Shown here one piece after another: positions 8,285 through 17,707 of a DNA stretch of 64,000 nt. Position 1 is the first letter of the stretch. The number at the start of each line of letters is the position of its first letter. The stretch is from an uncultured Duncaniella sp. (lineage in GTDB: Bacteria; Bacteroidota; Bacteroidia; Bacteroidales; Muribaculaceae), in contig CAJUSW010000003.1 of assembly GCA_910589485.1 (NCBI GenBank), positions 1 to 64,000 of the forward strand, in the 5' to 3' direction. A model generated the notes under the pieces. It was not told where the DNA came from, ran no database searches, and worked only from the letters and a program-made list of their open reading frames with translations. Position numbers and translations under genes: made by a program.

Positions 8285-9190
8285 ATGGCAAATCTTTCAG
8301 TCAACATAGGCTCATTAGCCCTACGCAATCCCGTACTCACCGCCTCGGGCACATTTGGCTACGGCGAGGAATTTACACCGTTCATCGACCTCAACCGTCT
8401 GGGAGGATATATAGTCAAAGGCACCACTCTCGAACACCGCGAGGGCAATCCCTACCCCCGCATGGTTGAGACCCCTTCGGGTATGCTCAACGCCGTGGGT
8501 CTGCAGAACAAGGGAGTGGACTATTTCATCAAGAACATCTACCCCCGCCTCACCGGTTACACCTCCGAACTCATTGTAAACGTATCGGGAGCCAAGGTTG
8601 AGGATTACGTAGAGACAGCACGCCGTCTGGCTCCGCTCGATGGAATCAACGCCATCGAGGTAAACATCTCGTGTCCCAACGTCAAGGAGGGCGGCATGGC
8701 ATTCGGCACAACCACCGCCGGAGCTGCCGAGGTGACTCGCGCCATACGTGCGGTCTATCCCAAGACACTCATCGTGAAGCTTTCGCCCAACGTGACATCC
8801 ATAGCCGACATAGCCCGTGCCGTCGAGGCCGAAGGAGCCGACTCAGTATCGCTCATCAACACTCTCATGGGAATGTCGATCGATGTTGAGCGCCGCCGTC
8901 CCCATCTATCCACCATCACCGGAGGCCTCTCGGGACCGGCAGTACGACCTGTAGCCGTGCGCATGGTATGGCAGGTGGCCAAAGCTGTGAAGATCCCTGT
9001 GATAGGATTGGGTGGCATCATGAATGGACGTGACGCCATAGAGTTCATGCTCGCCGGTGCGACAGCCGTAGAGATAGGCACAGCCAACTTCATCGATCCG
9101 GCCGTCACAATCAAGGTGGTTGATTTCATGGAGGACTATTGCGCCCGCCACGGCATCAATGACATCAATGAGATTATCGGAGAGATCTAA
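8285..9190 (+). CDS. pyrD: Dihydroorotate dehydrogenase catalytic subunit PyrD (class 1B)
   Basis: Oxidises dihydroorotate to orotate with FMN, coupled to NAD+ through PyrK. A 301-aa TIM barrel with NPVLTASGTFGYGEEF, VNISCPNVKEGG (catalytic Cys of class 1B), VKLSPNV, and the phosphate-binding end (GLGGIMNGRDAIEFMLAGATAVEIGT). I chose the ATG at 8285 rather than a TTG nine bases upstream, because it gives the usual N-terminus MANLSVNIG. The transcript ends at the hairpin 9217-9276. Confidence 0.96.
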   Translation: MANLSVNIGSLALRNPVLTASGTFGYGEEFTPFIDLNRLGGYIVKGTTLEHREGNPYPRMVETPSGMLNAVGLQNKGVDYFIKNIYPRLTGYTSELIVNVSGAKVEDYVETARRLAPLDGINAIEVNISCPNVKEGGMAFGTTTAGAAEVTRAIRAVYPKTLIVKLSPNVTSIADIARAVEAEGADSVSLINTLMGMSIDVERRRPHLSTITGGLSGPAVRPVAVRMVWQVAKAVKIPVIGLGGIMNGRDAIEFMLAGATAVEIGTANFIDPAVTIKVVDFMEDYCARHGINDINEIIGEI

Positions 9191-9216
9191 GCATCTCGGA
9201 GACACGGAGAAACATT

Positions 9217-9276
9217 ATAATTTAGGTCGGAGTATTGCGAAGCTGACGGGCTTCACAATACTCCGACCTAAATTAT
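9217..9276. terminator. Long perfect hairpin between convergent pyrD and the nitrilase gene
   Basis: Left arm 9217-9237 (ATAATTTAGGTCGGAGTATTG) and right arm 9256-9276 are exact reverse complements over 21 bp; the loop carries a further GAAG/CTTC pairing (9239-9242 with 9251-9254). The outer six pairs are A/T only, giving a U-rich 3' arm on both strands, which fits a bidirectional terminator. Confidence 0.85.
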
Positions 9277-9329
9277 CACCTTATCGTTAAGGCCCGATTG
9301 TATTGATCGAGCCATATATCCGGAATTGT

Positions 9330-10115
9330 CTACAATTCTATGCTCCAACGGTCGGTAGCGACATAGGCAGGGAACCGCTTACGGCCCGACATGAGCGCCT
9401 CCCGATCAAGGAGAGCGTAATGGAATCCGTTGCCACGGGTTTCGTGGACAGGCGTGCCGAGATTGTCATACATACCTGAATCGGTGTACTCATACACACC
9501 ATACTTATCCTCGCCCGAGCGGTTGGCCGCTATGACATATATCTGATTCTCCACACCTCGGGCGGCAAGAAGTATCTTGAACTGTCCGGCACGGGAATGA
9601 GGCCAATTGGCAGGCACCAGTAGCACGTCATACATATTCTCAGGCCTGTTTCGGGTCCACACAGGGAAACGCACGTCAAAACACAGTACCATCCTGAACC
9701 TCCAGCCCATATATGTGATAAGCGGGGGGAATTCACGTCCGGCCGTATATACCTTATCCTCGGTAGAGAGGGGGAACAGATGGCGCTTGTCATAGTAGAC
9801 CGTCTCTCCTGATGGCTCGGCAAAAAAGCCACGGTTATAGAAATGCCCCTCGCCATCTGTGGCAAGAAAACTTCCCGCGATAGCCATGCCAAGTGTCCGG
9901 GCCCACTCCCTGACAGCGGTCATGGTTGGTCCGTTGTTCCCCTCGGCAATTGTAGACACCGTGGGCATATCGGGCACAAAGGCTGTGGTAAACAACTCGG
10001 GTAGCACCACAAGGTCGGTATCGGTCTCTACCTCATCGAGAGCCTCTCGTGCAATCCTGAGATTGTACTCCGGCGAGGCATATACGATATCAAGAGGAAT
10101 ACTGCAGATCTTCAT
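9330..10115 (-). CDS. Carbon-nitrogen hydrolase, omega-amidase-like
   Basis: A nitrilase-superfamily amidase of 261 aa with the catalytic triad visible: Glu in VVLPELFTT, Lys in YYDKRHLF, and Cys in MVLCFDVRFPVW. Closest in layout to YafV/NIT2 omega-amidases, which deaminate alpha-ketoglutaramate and related 2-oxoacid amides; this sub-assignment is inference. It overlaps the upstream acyltransferase by 4 nt, ending the thrC-proximal minus-strand cluster. Confidence 0.88.
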   Translation of the reverse strand: MKICSIPLDIVYASPEYNLRIAREALDEVETDTDLVVLPELFTTAFVPDMPTVSTIAEGNNGPTMTAVREWARTLGMAIAGSFLATDGEGHFYNRGFFAEPSGETVYYDKRHLFPLSTEDKVYTAGREFPPLITYMGWRFRMVLCFDVRFPVWTRNRPENMYDVLLVPANWPHSRAGQFKILLAARGVENQIYVIAANRSGEDKYGVYEYTDSGMYDNLGTPVHETRGNGFHYALLDREALMSGRKRFPAYVATDRWSIEL

Positions 10116-10651
10116 TCGGCCGAGAATTTATCGGGTCTTATACCCTGGAACTGACGGTAATAGTCCTTGATGGCACGCATGTCGGCCTCCACGTCGCCGG
10201 TGGGTATGAACGTCTTTTCAAGACGCACCAGCTTGTTGGCACCGTCGACAGCTCCGAGCACTATGGGCACCCCGGCTCCGTGGGCTATATACAGGAATCC
10301 GGTGTGCCACTGCGACACCTTGGAGCGGGTACCCTCGGGAGTAATGGCGATGTTAAGATGTGGAGTGACGGCAAACTTCTGTATTATAGTCTCGCTGAGC
10401 GATGCCCCCCCTTTGCGCGACACGGGAATGCCCCCGAGAGCCCTGAACAGGTACTTCATGGGGAAGAAAAACCAAGATTCCTTCATGAGAAATCCGGCCT
10501 TGCGTCCAAGCGACCACCAGGCAAATTCTCCCAGCACAAAGTCCCAATTGGACGTGTGGGGTGCCACGCATATGATGCACTTGGGATAGTCGGGCACGTC
10601 ACACTTCACCCTCCATCCGAACAGCCTGAGCATTCCTTTGCAGAAACCCAT
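10112..10651 (-). CDS. PlsC-type acyltransferase
   Basis: A 179-aa member of the 1-acyl-glycerol-3-phosphate acyltransferase superfamily. It has the HX4D catalytic motif (PHTSNWDF, about residues 31-38) and the acyl acceptor motif TPEGTRS (about 109-115). It is shorter than typical PlsC (about 240 aa) and shows no clear N-terminal membrane helix, so it may be peripheral and use another acceptor. It overlaps genes on both sides by 4 nt or less, pointing to one operon. Confidence 0.85.
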   Translation of the reverse strand: MGFCKGMLRLFGWRVKCDVPDYPKCIICVAPHTSNWDFVLGEFAWWSLGRKAGFLMKESWFFFPMKYLFRALGGIPVSRKGGASLSETIIQKFAVTPHLNIAITPEGTRSKVSQWHTGFLYIAHGAGVPIVLGAVDGANKLVRLEKTFIPTGDVEADMRAIKDYYRQFQGIRPDKFSAE

Positions 10652-11067
10652 TACTTGCCGCTCTTATCCTTGTTTTCCTCGGCGAATCCCAGCTCGAGGA
10701 GATGCTTCATCTGAGCCTTGCGCTCCTCGGGGGTCGAGGCTCCGGGGACTGTTGCGTTCATCTCGCGCAATATCTCCTGCACTCGAGCATTGAAATGGTC
10801 CTTGAGGCGGGCATACGAAGCCTTGAAATAGGCACGACGGGCATCCACATACTCCTTTCGGGTGGCGTAGGATGAAGCCGATCCGGGGAAGTCGACACTC
10901 ACGAGTCTAAGAGCCGATTCCTGAAGGTCGGCCAACTGATAGATGATTTCATTTAACTTCTCGCGATCGATACCGGGAATTGCAATCTTGGCTAATACGC
11001 ACTCACCTGCGAGCGCGCCACAGATACGGTGGATCTCCTTCTTGAGGAGTCGCTTATTGGCTGCCAT
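10651..11067 (-). CDS. Conserved hypothetical helical protein
   Basis: I do not recognise a named family. The 138-aa product is charged and mostly helical, with no signal peptide or membrane segment; the C-terminus (about residues 100-138) is rich in Glu and Lys. The stop overlaps the acyltransferase start by 1 nt, so the two are probably translated together. It lies 108 nt after thrC on the same strand. Confidence 0.7.
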   Translation of the reverse strand: MAANKRLLKKEIHRICGALAGECVLAKIAIPGIDREKLNEIIYQLADLQESALRLVSVDFPGSASSYATRKEYVDARRAYFKASYARLKDHFNARVQEILREMNATVPGASTPEERKAQMKHLLELGFAEENKDKSGK

Positions 11068-11175
11068 AATAAGTATATGTTTTTAGAATGGATGATTATT
11101 TTTGAATAATGGTGTAGGCGGAGAGAGTGCGAGGGAAAAATCGATCTCCCTTATACATGGATTAACGCCGTGGGG

Positions 11176-12492
11176 CTAACTGTTGTTTTCGGACATGAGT
11201 ATCTTTTTCAATGCTTCGTATGATACCGATATGCGCGGGTGCACCGGACGATGGGACGGCTCGGCCTGCGGCAGTGTCCCGAGTTTTACCCCGGTTGCCT
11301 CCTCCACTGTCCGTGAGAACTTGGACGGATGGGCCGTGGCCAGGAATATGCCCTTCTCACCCGGCTTGATGTCGGCGTGGAGAGCGGCATAGGCCGTGGC
11401 ACCATGAGGATCGAGAAGATAACCGTCGGCCGAATATGTACGCGAGATCCAACCCATTATATCCTCATCGCTGTAGGAATACCCCTTGATGAGTCTCGAT
11501 AGCGGGCCGAAATCGCCTCCGAACAGATCGTTGATACGGCTCACGTTGGAAGGATTGCCCACATCCATGGCACAGGCGAGAGTCTTGACGGCCCGTCGGG
11601 GCACGAAACGGCCTGTATTGAGATAGTCCACAGTCACGTCATTGACATTATTGGCAACGACAAACCGTTTCACCGGTAGTCCCATTCGCCAGGCAAGAAG
11701 TCCTGCGGTAAGGTTGCCAAGGTTACCCGAAGGCACAGCCATGACCACCTCGCAACGTGAGTCACCTTCGCTCGACAAAAGCGAGGCATAAGCATGGAAG
11801 AAGTAGAACATCTGAGGCAACAGGCGACATATGTTGATCGAGTTGGCCGATGTTATCTCATACTCCCGACGCAGATCGGCATCACAGAAAGCCTGCTTGG
11901 CCAGACGCTGACAGTCGTCAAACGTTCCCAAGACCTCGATAGCATGCACCGAACCACCCGGGACATCCAGTTGCTCGCGTTGCATCCTCGACAATCGGCC
12001 TGAGGGGTACATTATATACACTTCAACACCCGGCACATCCTTGAATCCGGCAGCTACGGCGCCACCCGAGTCACCCGAAGTCGCCACGATCACCTTTACC
12101 TTACCCTTACCACCTCCACCGGAGGCTGAATAATGGCTGATGACACGGGCAAGGAAACGGGCGCCCACATCCTTGAACGCAAGTGTGGGGCCATGATACA
12201 ACTCAAGCGCGCTTATATCCTTGTCCACCTTCACAAGAGGGATCTCAAACGAGAAAGTGTCATTCACGATCTGCCTTATCTCAGTCGACTCTATGTCATC
12301 TCCTAGCATCATATCGGCAACAACAAAGGCTATATCGCGGATGCCCATCCCCGAAATATTATTGAAGAAAGCTCGCGGTATCACCGGGATACGCTCGGGC
12401 ATATATAGACCTCCGTCGGCGGCCAGACCGTTCATCACGGCTTCACGCAATGTTACCGGAGGGGATTGACGATTGGTGCTATAGAATTTCAT
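11176..12492 (-). CDS. thrC: Threonine synthase
   Basis: PLP enzyme converting O-phosphohomoserine to threonine. The 438-aa protein starts with the family signature MKFYSTNRQSPPVTLREAV; the PLP lysine lies in YHGPTLAFKDVGARF, and the phosphate-binding loop in VATSGDSGGAVAAGF. The Ser/Gly-rich stretch SASGGGGKGK (about 142-151) is a short insertion after a helix. thrC heads a minus-strand group with three genes not obviously tied to threonine synthesis. A -7 box TATATTTG lies 27 nt upstream, giving a very short leader with no room for an attenuator. Confidence 0.96.
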   Translation of the reverse strand: MKFYSTNRQSPPVTLREAVMNGLAADGGLYMPERIPVIPRAFFNNISGMGIRDIAFVVADMMLGDDIESTEIRQIVNDTFSFEIPLVKVDKDISALELYHGPTLAFKDVGARFLARVISHYSASGGGGKGKVKVIVATSGDSGGAVAAGFKDVPGVEVYIMYPSGRLSRMQREQLDVPGGSVHAIEVLGTFDDCQRLAKQAFCDADLRREYEITSANSINICRLLPQMFYFFHAYASLLSSEGDSRCEVVMAVPSGNLGNLTAGLLAWRMGLPVKRFVVANNVNDVTVDYLNTGRFVPRRAVKTLACAMDVGNPSNVSRINDLFGGDFGPLSRLIKGYSYSDEDIMGWISRTYSADGYLLDPHGATAYAALHADIKPGEKGIFLATAHPSKFSRTVEEATGVKLGTLPQAEPSHRPVHPRISVSYEALKKILMSENNS

Positions 12493-12518
12493 CGTTCAAT
12501 ATGGATTATCGAATGCAA

Positions 12519-12526
12519 CAAATATA
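12519..12526 (-). promoter_or_regulatory. Candidate -7 box for thrC
   Basis: On the minus strand this reads TATATTTG, matching TAnnTTTG, 26 nt before the thrC start. No convincing -33 element is present. Confidence 0.5.
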
Positions 12527-12656
12527 GCATGTATTATATGTGAGGATATTCCCCGAAGGCAAAAATAGTGATTTTATATCTTTCGGGCAACAGCCATGTG
12601 ACATAAAAAAACCTAAAATCCACATTATCCCCCCACTCTCTCTTTTATATCCTTTT

Positions 12657-12974
12657 TCAGAACAACACCTGCGCCAAAGAATCGTCATGCTCAGTTATAT
12701 AGTCCACAAAACCGCGCTCATAATCTGTAGCCGCCTGAGGCCCCAGACGGTCGTTGATATTGGTGATACGGGCCCTCACATCGAGCAACCCGTCCTGCAA
12801 TGCCGGTTCATCATTGCGGAGCTTCACTATTCGCTCGGCATGCTCTTTTCCTAAAGAATAGGCATGGCGATCACGCACATGACGGCTCACACGGCCACCG
12901 TCGCCTCCACATCCTGCAAGCCCCGAGCACATCAGTGCTACCAGGACCAGTGTTACTGTTGACCTCATCCTCAT
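12657..12974 (-). CDS. Small lipoprotein downstream of ispH
   Basis: A 105-aa predicted lipoprotein: the N-terminus MRMRSTVTLVLVALMCSG is followed by the lipobox LAGC. The mature part is charged and helical; no known domain is recognised. The frame is open further upstream to 13082, but the ATG at 12974 overlaps the ispH stop (ATGA) and places the signal peptide at the N-terminus, so I chose it. Confidence 0.75.
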   Translation of the reverse strand: MRMRSTVTLVLVALMCSGLAGCGGDGGRVSRHVRDRHAYSLGKEHAERIVKLRNDEPALQDGLLDVRARITNINDRLGPQAATDYERGFVDYITEHDDSLAQVLF

Positions 12975-13888
12975 GATCTCGACTTTATGTAAGCGTTGAC
13001 AGCATCCCTCACCTGCTCCATGAGCCAGCGGGGGGTGGAAGTGGCTCCACATATTCCTATCGATCCCGCACCACTGATGCATGATGGATCGAAGCCCGAG
13101 GCTCCCGACACAAGATAAGTGCGCGGATTGATATCACGGCACTCATTGTAAAGCACCTTTCCGTTGCTGCTCTTGGCTCCTGCCACGAAAAGGATCACAT
13201 CGTGGGTTCCTGCAAACTCCCTGAGATGGTCCACTCTATTGGCTACCTGACGGCATATGGTGTCGAAGTATCTGAACACCACACCCGGAGCCTTACGGCG
13301 GTCAATCTCTCGCGTCATTTCGGCAAATCCGCTCAGTGGCATAGTAGTCTGCGAATACAGGGCTATGTCACGGGTGAAATTTATACGATCGAGCTGGTCC
13401 GGATTCTCAACCACGATCGCCTCACCGTTAGTCTGACCAACCAATCCGTTCACTTCAGCATGTCCGGCTTTGCCGTATATCACTATCTGAGGCCCGGATG
13501 CATCATTATCATAAGTCTCCTTTATGCGACGTTGCAGTTGCAACACCACGGGGCATGTGGCATCGATAATCTCTATACCCTTGCGACGGGCCATCTCGTA
13601 GGTCGACGGCGGTTCCCCATGGGCCCGCAGAAGCACTCTCACGCCGTTCAATCCCTCCATATCACCGTGGGTGATTGTTGAAAGGCCTTTGCGCTCAAGA
13701 CGTTCCACCTCATCGCTGTTATGCACTATATCACCCAGGCAATACAGCGGGGCATCAGTGCGTTCAAGCTCCTCCTCGGCCTTGCGTATGGCAGTGACCA
13801 CCCCATGGCAGAATCCCGAACGGGCATCAATCTCCACCACCGGTGTACAGGGGACCTCGTTCATTTTGTTACATTCCATATCAGACAT
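12971..13888 (-). CDS. ispH: 4-hydroxy-3-methylbut-2-enyl diphosphate reductase IspH
   Basis: Last step of the MEP isoprenoid pathway, a [4Fe-4S] enzyme making IPP and DMAPP. All three cluster cysteines are visible: SGFCHGV, IDATCPVV and GICGATSTP. Other family motifs are RAHGEPP, KAGHAEVNGL and AGAKSSNGK. Length of 305 aa is normal. It follows cmk by 5 nt and overlaps the lipoprotein gene by 4 nt. Confidence 0.96.
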   Translation of the reverse strand: MSDMECNKMNEVPCTPVVEIDARSGFCHGVVTAIRKAEEELERTDAPLYCLGDIVHNSDEVERLERKGLSTITHGDMEGLNGVRVLLRAHGEPPSTYEMARRKGIEIIDATCPVVLQLQRRIKETYDNDASGPQIVIYGKAGHAEVNGLVGQTNGEAIVVENPDQLDRINFTRDIALYSQTTMPLSGFAEMTREIDRRKAPGVVFRYFDTICRQVANRVDHLREFAGTHDVILFVAGAKSSNGKVLYNECRDINPRTYLVSGASGFDPSCISGAGSIGICGATSTPRWLMEQVRDAVNAYIKSRS

Positions 13889-13893
13889 TCGTA

Positions 13894-14601
13894 TCAGGAG
13901 GGACTATTGTCGCCTGTGCGCTCTTTGTAAAGGTCCATCAGCCAACTGTTCTGCTCCTCGATGGTCATGGCCGAGTTATCGAGCCTAACGGCATCCTCGG
14001 CACAACGCAACGGTCCCTCAGCTCTTGTCTCGTCAATATGATCACGCGACACAACATTCTCAAGCACCTCGTCAAAGGTAACTTCAGCACCTTTCTCAAG
14101 CAACTCCTTGTAACGACGTTCGGCTCTCCGCTCGGCCGATGCATCACAGAACACCTTCATCTCCGCCTCGGGAAATACCACTGTGCCGATGTCGCGTCCG
14201 TCCATCACTATGCCCTTGCTCTCCCCCATGGCCTGCTGCATCTTCACAAGAGCATGCCTCACCTCGGGAATAGCCGCTATCGGCGACACACAATTGCTCA
14301 CCTCAAGCGAGCGAATCTCGCTCTCCACCACTTCTCCATTGAGAGTGGTGAGTTGTCGTGGACCGTCGACCAGAAAATCGATATGAATTTCAGGAAGAGC
14401 CGCTACGATTGCCTGAACCTGTGGGTCCACACCCGGAGCTACCAAATTATGACGCATAGCCCACAGAGTGACGGCTCTGTACATAGCGCCCGAGTCAATA
14501 TAACGGTAACCTATGGCTGACGCGAGCTGACGCGCCATGGTGCTTTTGCCCGACGATGAATATCCGTCGATGGCTATGATGATTTTGCGTGAGGATTCCA
14601 T
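13894..14601 (-). CDS. cmk: Cytidylate kinase
   Basis: Phosphorylates CMP and dCMP. The P-loop reads IAIDGYSSSGKSTMAR at the N-terminus, followed by YIDSGAMYRAVT and the LID region (DGRDIGTVVFPEAEMKVF...RAERRYKEL). I start at the ATG at 14601 (MESSRKIIIAIDG), which matches the family; an in-frame ATG at 14616 would overlap porQ by 11 nt. It sits between porQ and ispH in a tight operon. Confidence 0.95.
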   Translation of the reverse strand: MESSRKIIIAIDGYSSSGKSTMARQLASAIGYRYIDSGAMYRAVTLWAMRHNLVAPGVDPQVQAIVAALPEIHIDFLVDGPRQLTTLNGEVVESEIRSLEVSNCVSPIAAIPEVRHALVKMQQAMGESKGIVMDGRDIGTVVFPEAEMKVFCDASAERRAERRYKELLEKGAEVTFDEVLENVVSRDHIDETRAEGPLRCAEDAVRLDNSAMTIEEQNSWLMDLYKERTGDNSPS

Positions 14602-14605
14602 TCTT

Positions 14606-15625
14606 TTAGAATTCATATAATGTTGTGGAAATATTTATCATTACTGTTGTGGCTCCTGTATGAGGCTGGGCAAGTGCAACCCCAAGAGCGAAATTACGCA
14701 CATTCAGCCCCAGGCAGGTGGAGAACCCCGAAAGGATACTCCGGCGATAGGTGGACATGTCAGTGCGGGTGCGGTAATTGTATCCTATACCTATGTGGAA
14801 ATTGTCGGAAGGACGGAAATCGCATGCAAATATCAGATGCCGGAACAGATTGGAAGCGAACTTGTCCTTTAGCCGTGGTTCGCTATCCTCCGATCCGTCT
14901 CCGTTGTCATAGTAAGGCAGATGCCACTTGGTGAGATCCCTTGCTGTCACTGACAATATGAGCGGTACACCGCTCAATCCCTTGCTGACTCCCAGTCGTA
15001 TATCCACCGGCATACGTTCATACCGGCTGTCGAAACGCTTGAACTGACCGCCGAGATTGGCCATCATGGCCGAGAATGAGAAATCACTCTCAGGATCATA
15101 GTAATTCACACCGAGATCAGTTCCCAAAGCCATTGCTGAATAGGAATCATAGGACGAGTACACATACTTTAGTGTTGCACCTCCACGCCAGCGGTCGGTT
15201 ATATCGTGGGCATACGTGCCCGAGATCACCATATCCTTGGGTGAAAAATCACCTGTGAGCACTCCGTTCACATCGGCCCCCTTGATTGAGCCGTAGCCGA
15301 AGTATTGCACAGAAGCCACCCATGCGCCATGATCGCCTGAACGGTGCCCAAACTTGACGCCGGCGAAATTACTGTCGCCGATATATCGCATATAGTTGGC
15401 GCCCAACTGCATCCCTACCTCAGGGCCGAGCAAGCCCGGATTGCGGTCACTGGCGCTTATGTCGTCGTCAATATTTGAAATGTTCATTCCTCCCAGGCCA
15501 TATGCAAGCGTCGAGGTGGGTACGTCGAGAAAGGAGTAGAACGTATCTCCTCCGCCCTGCGCCCTCATCTGCATCGCCGTACAGCCCAGAGCCAACGCCA
15601 TCATCGCACAAATGCACTTGTTCAT
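14606..15625 (-). CDS. porQ: Type IX secretion system outer-membrane protein PorQ
   Basis: An outer-membrane beta-barrel of the PorV/PorQ family, which in the type IX system works with the sortase complex attaching cargo to the cell surface. After a signal peptide (MNKCICAMMALALGCTA, cleavage after MRA) come the family motifs YSFLDVPTSTLAYGLGGMN and DRNPGLLG, then alternating barrel strands to a C-terminal aromatic (TTLYEF). The start at 15625 is preferred over 15643 because the signal peptide begins there. A candidate T9SS cargo lies at 20137. Confidence 0.88.
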   Translation of the reverse strand: MNKCICAMMALALGCTAMQMRAQGGGDTFYSFLDVPTSTLAYGLGGMNISNIDDDISASDRNPGLLGPEVGMQLGANYMRYIGDSNFAGVKFGHRSGDHGAWVASVQYFGYGSIKGADVNGVLTGDFSPKDMVISGTYAHDITDRWRGGATLKYVYSSYDSYSAMALGTDLGVNYYDPESDFSFSAMMANLGGQFKRFDSRYERMPVDIRLGVSKGLSGVPLILSVTARDLTKWHLPYYDNGDGSEDSEPRLKDKFASNLFRHLIFACDFRPSDNFHIGIGYNYRTRTDMSTYRRSILSGFSTCLGLNVRNFALGVALAQPHTGATTVMINISTTLYEF

Positions 15626-15775
15626 GACCTCATGTAACATCATAAGATGTAAACGTGCCTTCTCCCACCTTTATTGCCTACCACAGCACGTGTTTTTCAT
15701 CACTACTCTCCATCATTCCACAATGACAAAACGGCGCCTCACCATCCACTGAGGATAATGAGACGCGTTATATAC

Positions 15776-15813
15776 TTGCCGGTCAGTCGCTGTCGACAGT
15801 CTCCGACCGGCAA
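15776..15813 (-). terminator. Terminator after tyrA
   Basis: Arms TTGCCGGTC (15776-15784) and GACCGGCAA (15805-15813) pair over 9 bp; the 20-nt loop contains an inner self-complementary CTGTCGACAG. It begins 10 nt after the tyrA stop and ends the aromatic operon. Confidence 0.7.
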
Positions 15814-15823
15814 TACAGCTACA

Positions 15824-16597
15824 TCATTTTATATTCTCACGGGCCTGGGCCAGATAAGCCGACATTGCCTTGGAATCCTTTCGTTTCACAATCTCGAGCA
15901 GATCGGATAGCTTATCCAGTATCCCCTGGAGCTGGGATGGGGTGTGGGGATTGAACAGGATCTCGCTCACAAGGTACTCATCCTCGCTCATAAGCCCGTC
16001 GGCAATCTGCATGTGACGCTTGAACGTTGTTCCAGGAGCCTCCTGATGCTTCATCACGGAAGCGAAAGCCAATGTGGCAGCAAACGGGATAGACAGCGAA
16101 TAAGCTATCGTCTCGTCATGCTGCTCAAACGTGTATTCCACTATATTGAGCTTTAAGCGCGAGTAGAGGTCACGGAAGAACACTTTACCCAGATGATCCC
16201 CCTCCGAGATTATTATTGCATTCTCGTTTCCCAAATTGCTAAGCGATGCAAATGTGGGACCAAACATGGGATGCGTGCTCACATAAGGGTGTCCGCAAGT
16301 AGCATAGAACTCAGGCAATCCGGTCTTTACCGATGCAATGTCGCTTATGATACATGTTTCGGGCAAATGAGGTAACACCTGCCTGAAAGCGTCAAGGGTA
16401 TATTTGACCGTTGATGCATTTATCACGAGTTGCGGAGCGAACTCATCCACTTCGGCCATGTCGGAAAACCTCATGGCATTGAACGTGAAACGCAGACGCT
16501 GTGGATCGGGATCATACACAGCTACCTCATGGTCAAACGAGAGAAGATCGCAGAAGAACGATCCCATCTTCCCTGCGCCAAGAATTAGAATCTTCAT
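15824..16597 (-). CDS. tyrA: Prephenate dehydrogenase
   Basis: Oxidatively decarboxylates prephenate to 4-hydroxyphenylpyruvate for tyrosine. The 257-aa protein begins with the NAD(P)-binding motif ILILGAGKMGSFFCDLL, and has VSTHPMFGPT around residue 106 with the catalytic His. ATG at 16597 is preferred over a GTG one codon earlier. No ACT domain is present, so feedback control may rest on the operon's attenuator. It follows the DAHP synthase gene by about 6 nt as the last gene of the operon. Confidence 0.93.
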   Translation of the reverse strand: MKILILGAGKMGSFFCDLLSFDHEVAVYDPDPQRLRFTFNAMRFSDMAEVDEFAPQLVINASTVKYTLDAFRQVLPHLPETCIISDIASVKTGLPEFYATCGHPYVSTHPMFGPTFASLSNLGNENAIIISEGDHLGKVFFRDLYSRLKLNIVEYTFEQHDETIAYSLSIPFAATLAFASVMKHQEAPGTTFKRHMQIADGLMSEDEYLVSEILFNPHTPSQLQGILDKLSDLLEIVKRKDSKAMSAYLAQARENIK

Positions 16598-16603
16598 CAC
16601 TAT

Positions 16604-17671
16604 TTACTTTGTAAGCTCGACCTGTATTCTCACTGACTCCTCATGGATGGAGGACAGCACGGAACGCATAAACTCCTCACTCATGCCCATAGCCTTGGCG
16701 GCAAGGATACGCGATGTCATGATATCATCGAATCGCCCGGGCTGTACGATAGGCATGTTGTGAGCCTTCTTGTAGGTACCGATCTCACGCGAGATGTTCA
16801 TACGCTTGCCCAGGATCTCGAGAAGTTCGTTATCAAGCTGGTCGATTTGACGGCGCAGGTGTACCAGGTTCTCGGAAGGCACAGGCGCATCACGGAACAC
16901 GAGATTGTCGAGTATCACTCCGAGCACCTCGGGAGTTATCTGCTGGTTGCGGTCGCTCCAAGCACAGTCAGGTTCGCAATGGCTCTCAATGATCAGGCCG
17001 TCAAAACCCATGTCGAGAGCCTGCTGAGACAGAGAGGCTATCAGCTCACGCTTTCCACCGATATGGCTCGGATCACAGATGATGGGGAGTTTCGGAAAAC
17101 GCACTCTCAGGTCGAGAGGGATGCGCCACTGGGGATGATTACGGTAGATCTGAGGTCCATAGGTTGAGAAACCACGGTGGATCACTCCGAGACGGCGTAT
17201 TCCGGCATTGTAGAGACGCTCCAGGGCTCCGATCCACAATTCCAGATCGGGATTCACAGGATTCTTCACAAGCACGGGTATATCCTTCCCGCTCTCGCGG
17301 AGAACATCGGCGATCTCCTGCATGGCAAATGGATTGGCCGAAGTACGCGCACCGATCCAAAGCAGATCAACACCATACTCCAAAGCGGCTTCAACATGAC
17401 CACGGTTGGCGACCTCGGTAGAAACTTTCATTCCGGTCTCCTCCTTCACCTTATTGAGCCATGCGAGTCCGGGAACACCAACGCCCTCGAATCCGCCCGG
17501 CTTGGTGCGGGGTTTCCATATGCCTGCACGGAACACCTTGATTCCTGCACGGGCAAGCCCACGGGCTGTTGCGAGCACTTGTTCTTCAGTCTCGGCACTG
17601 CAAGGACCCGAGATTATAAGTGGACGGCCAAGTTCTACGCCGTCTATCGCGAGAGGTAAAATATCTTCCAT
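16604..17671 (-). CDS. DAHP synthase / chorismate mutase fusion
   Basis: A bifunctional 355-aa enzyme. Residues 1-260 are a type I-beta DAHP synthase (ISGPCSAETEEQVLATARGLA, FRAGIWKPRTKPGGFEGVG, CDPSHIGGKRE), which starts the shikimate pathway. Residues 265-350 are an AroQ chorismate mutase (LRRQIDQLDNELLEILGKRMNISREIGTYKK), which sends chorismate to prephenate. The order synthase then mutase is known from Bacteroidota and Firmicutes, where the mutase part can confer feedback inhibition. It puts pathway entry and the Phe/Tyr branch point under one operon. Confidence 0.94.
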   Translation of the reverse strand: MEDILPLAIDGVELGRPLIISGPCSAETEEQVLATARGLARAGIKVFRAGIWKPRTKPGGFEGVGVPGLAWLNKVKEETGMKVSTEVANRGHVEAALEYGVDLLWIGARTSANPFAMQEIADVLRESGKDIPVLVKNPVNPDLELWIGALERLYNAGIRRLGVIHRGFSTYGPQIYRNHPQWRIPLDLRVRFPKLPIICDPSHIGGKRELIASLSQQALDMGFDGLIIESHCEPDCAWSDRNQQITPEVLGVILDNLVFRDAPVPSENLVHLRRQIDQLDNELLEILGKRMNISREIGTYKKAHNMPIVQPGRFDDIMTSRILAAKAMGMSEEFMRSVLSSIHEESVRIQVELTK

Positions 17672-17707
17672 TATTGTGTGTATTTAATATATTTCTGATT
17701 ATGATTA

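Noticed and set aside
12493..12656. Leader-peptide attenuator for thrC
   Set aside because: The -7 box lies 26 nt from the start codon, leaving no space for a leader peptide; no Thr-rich short frame is present.
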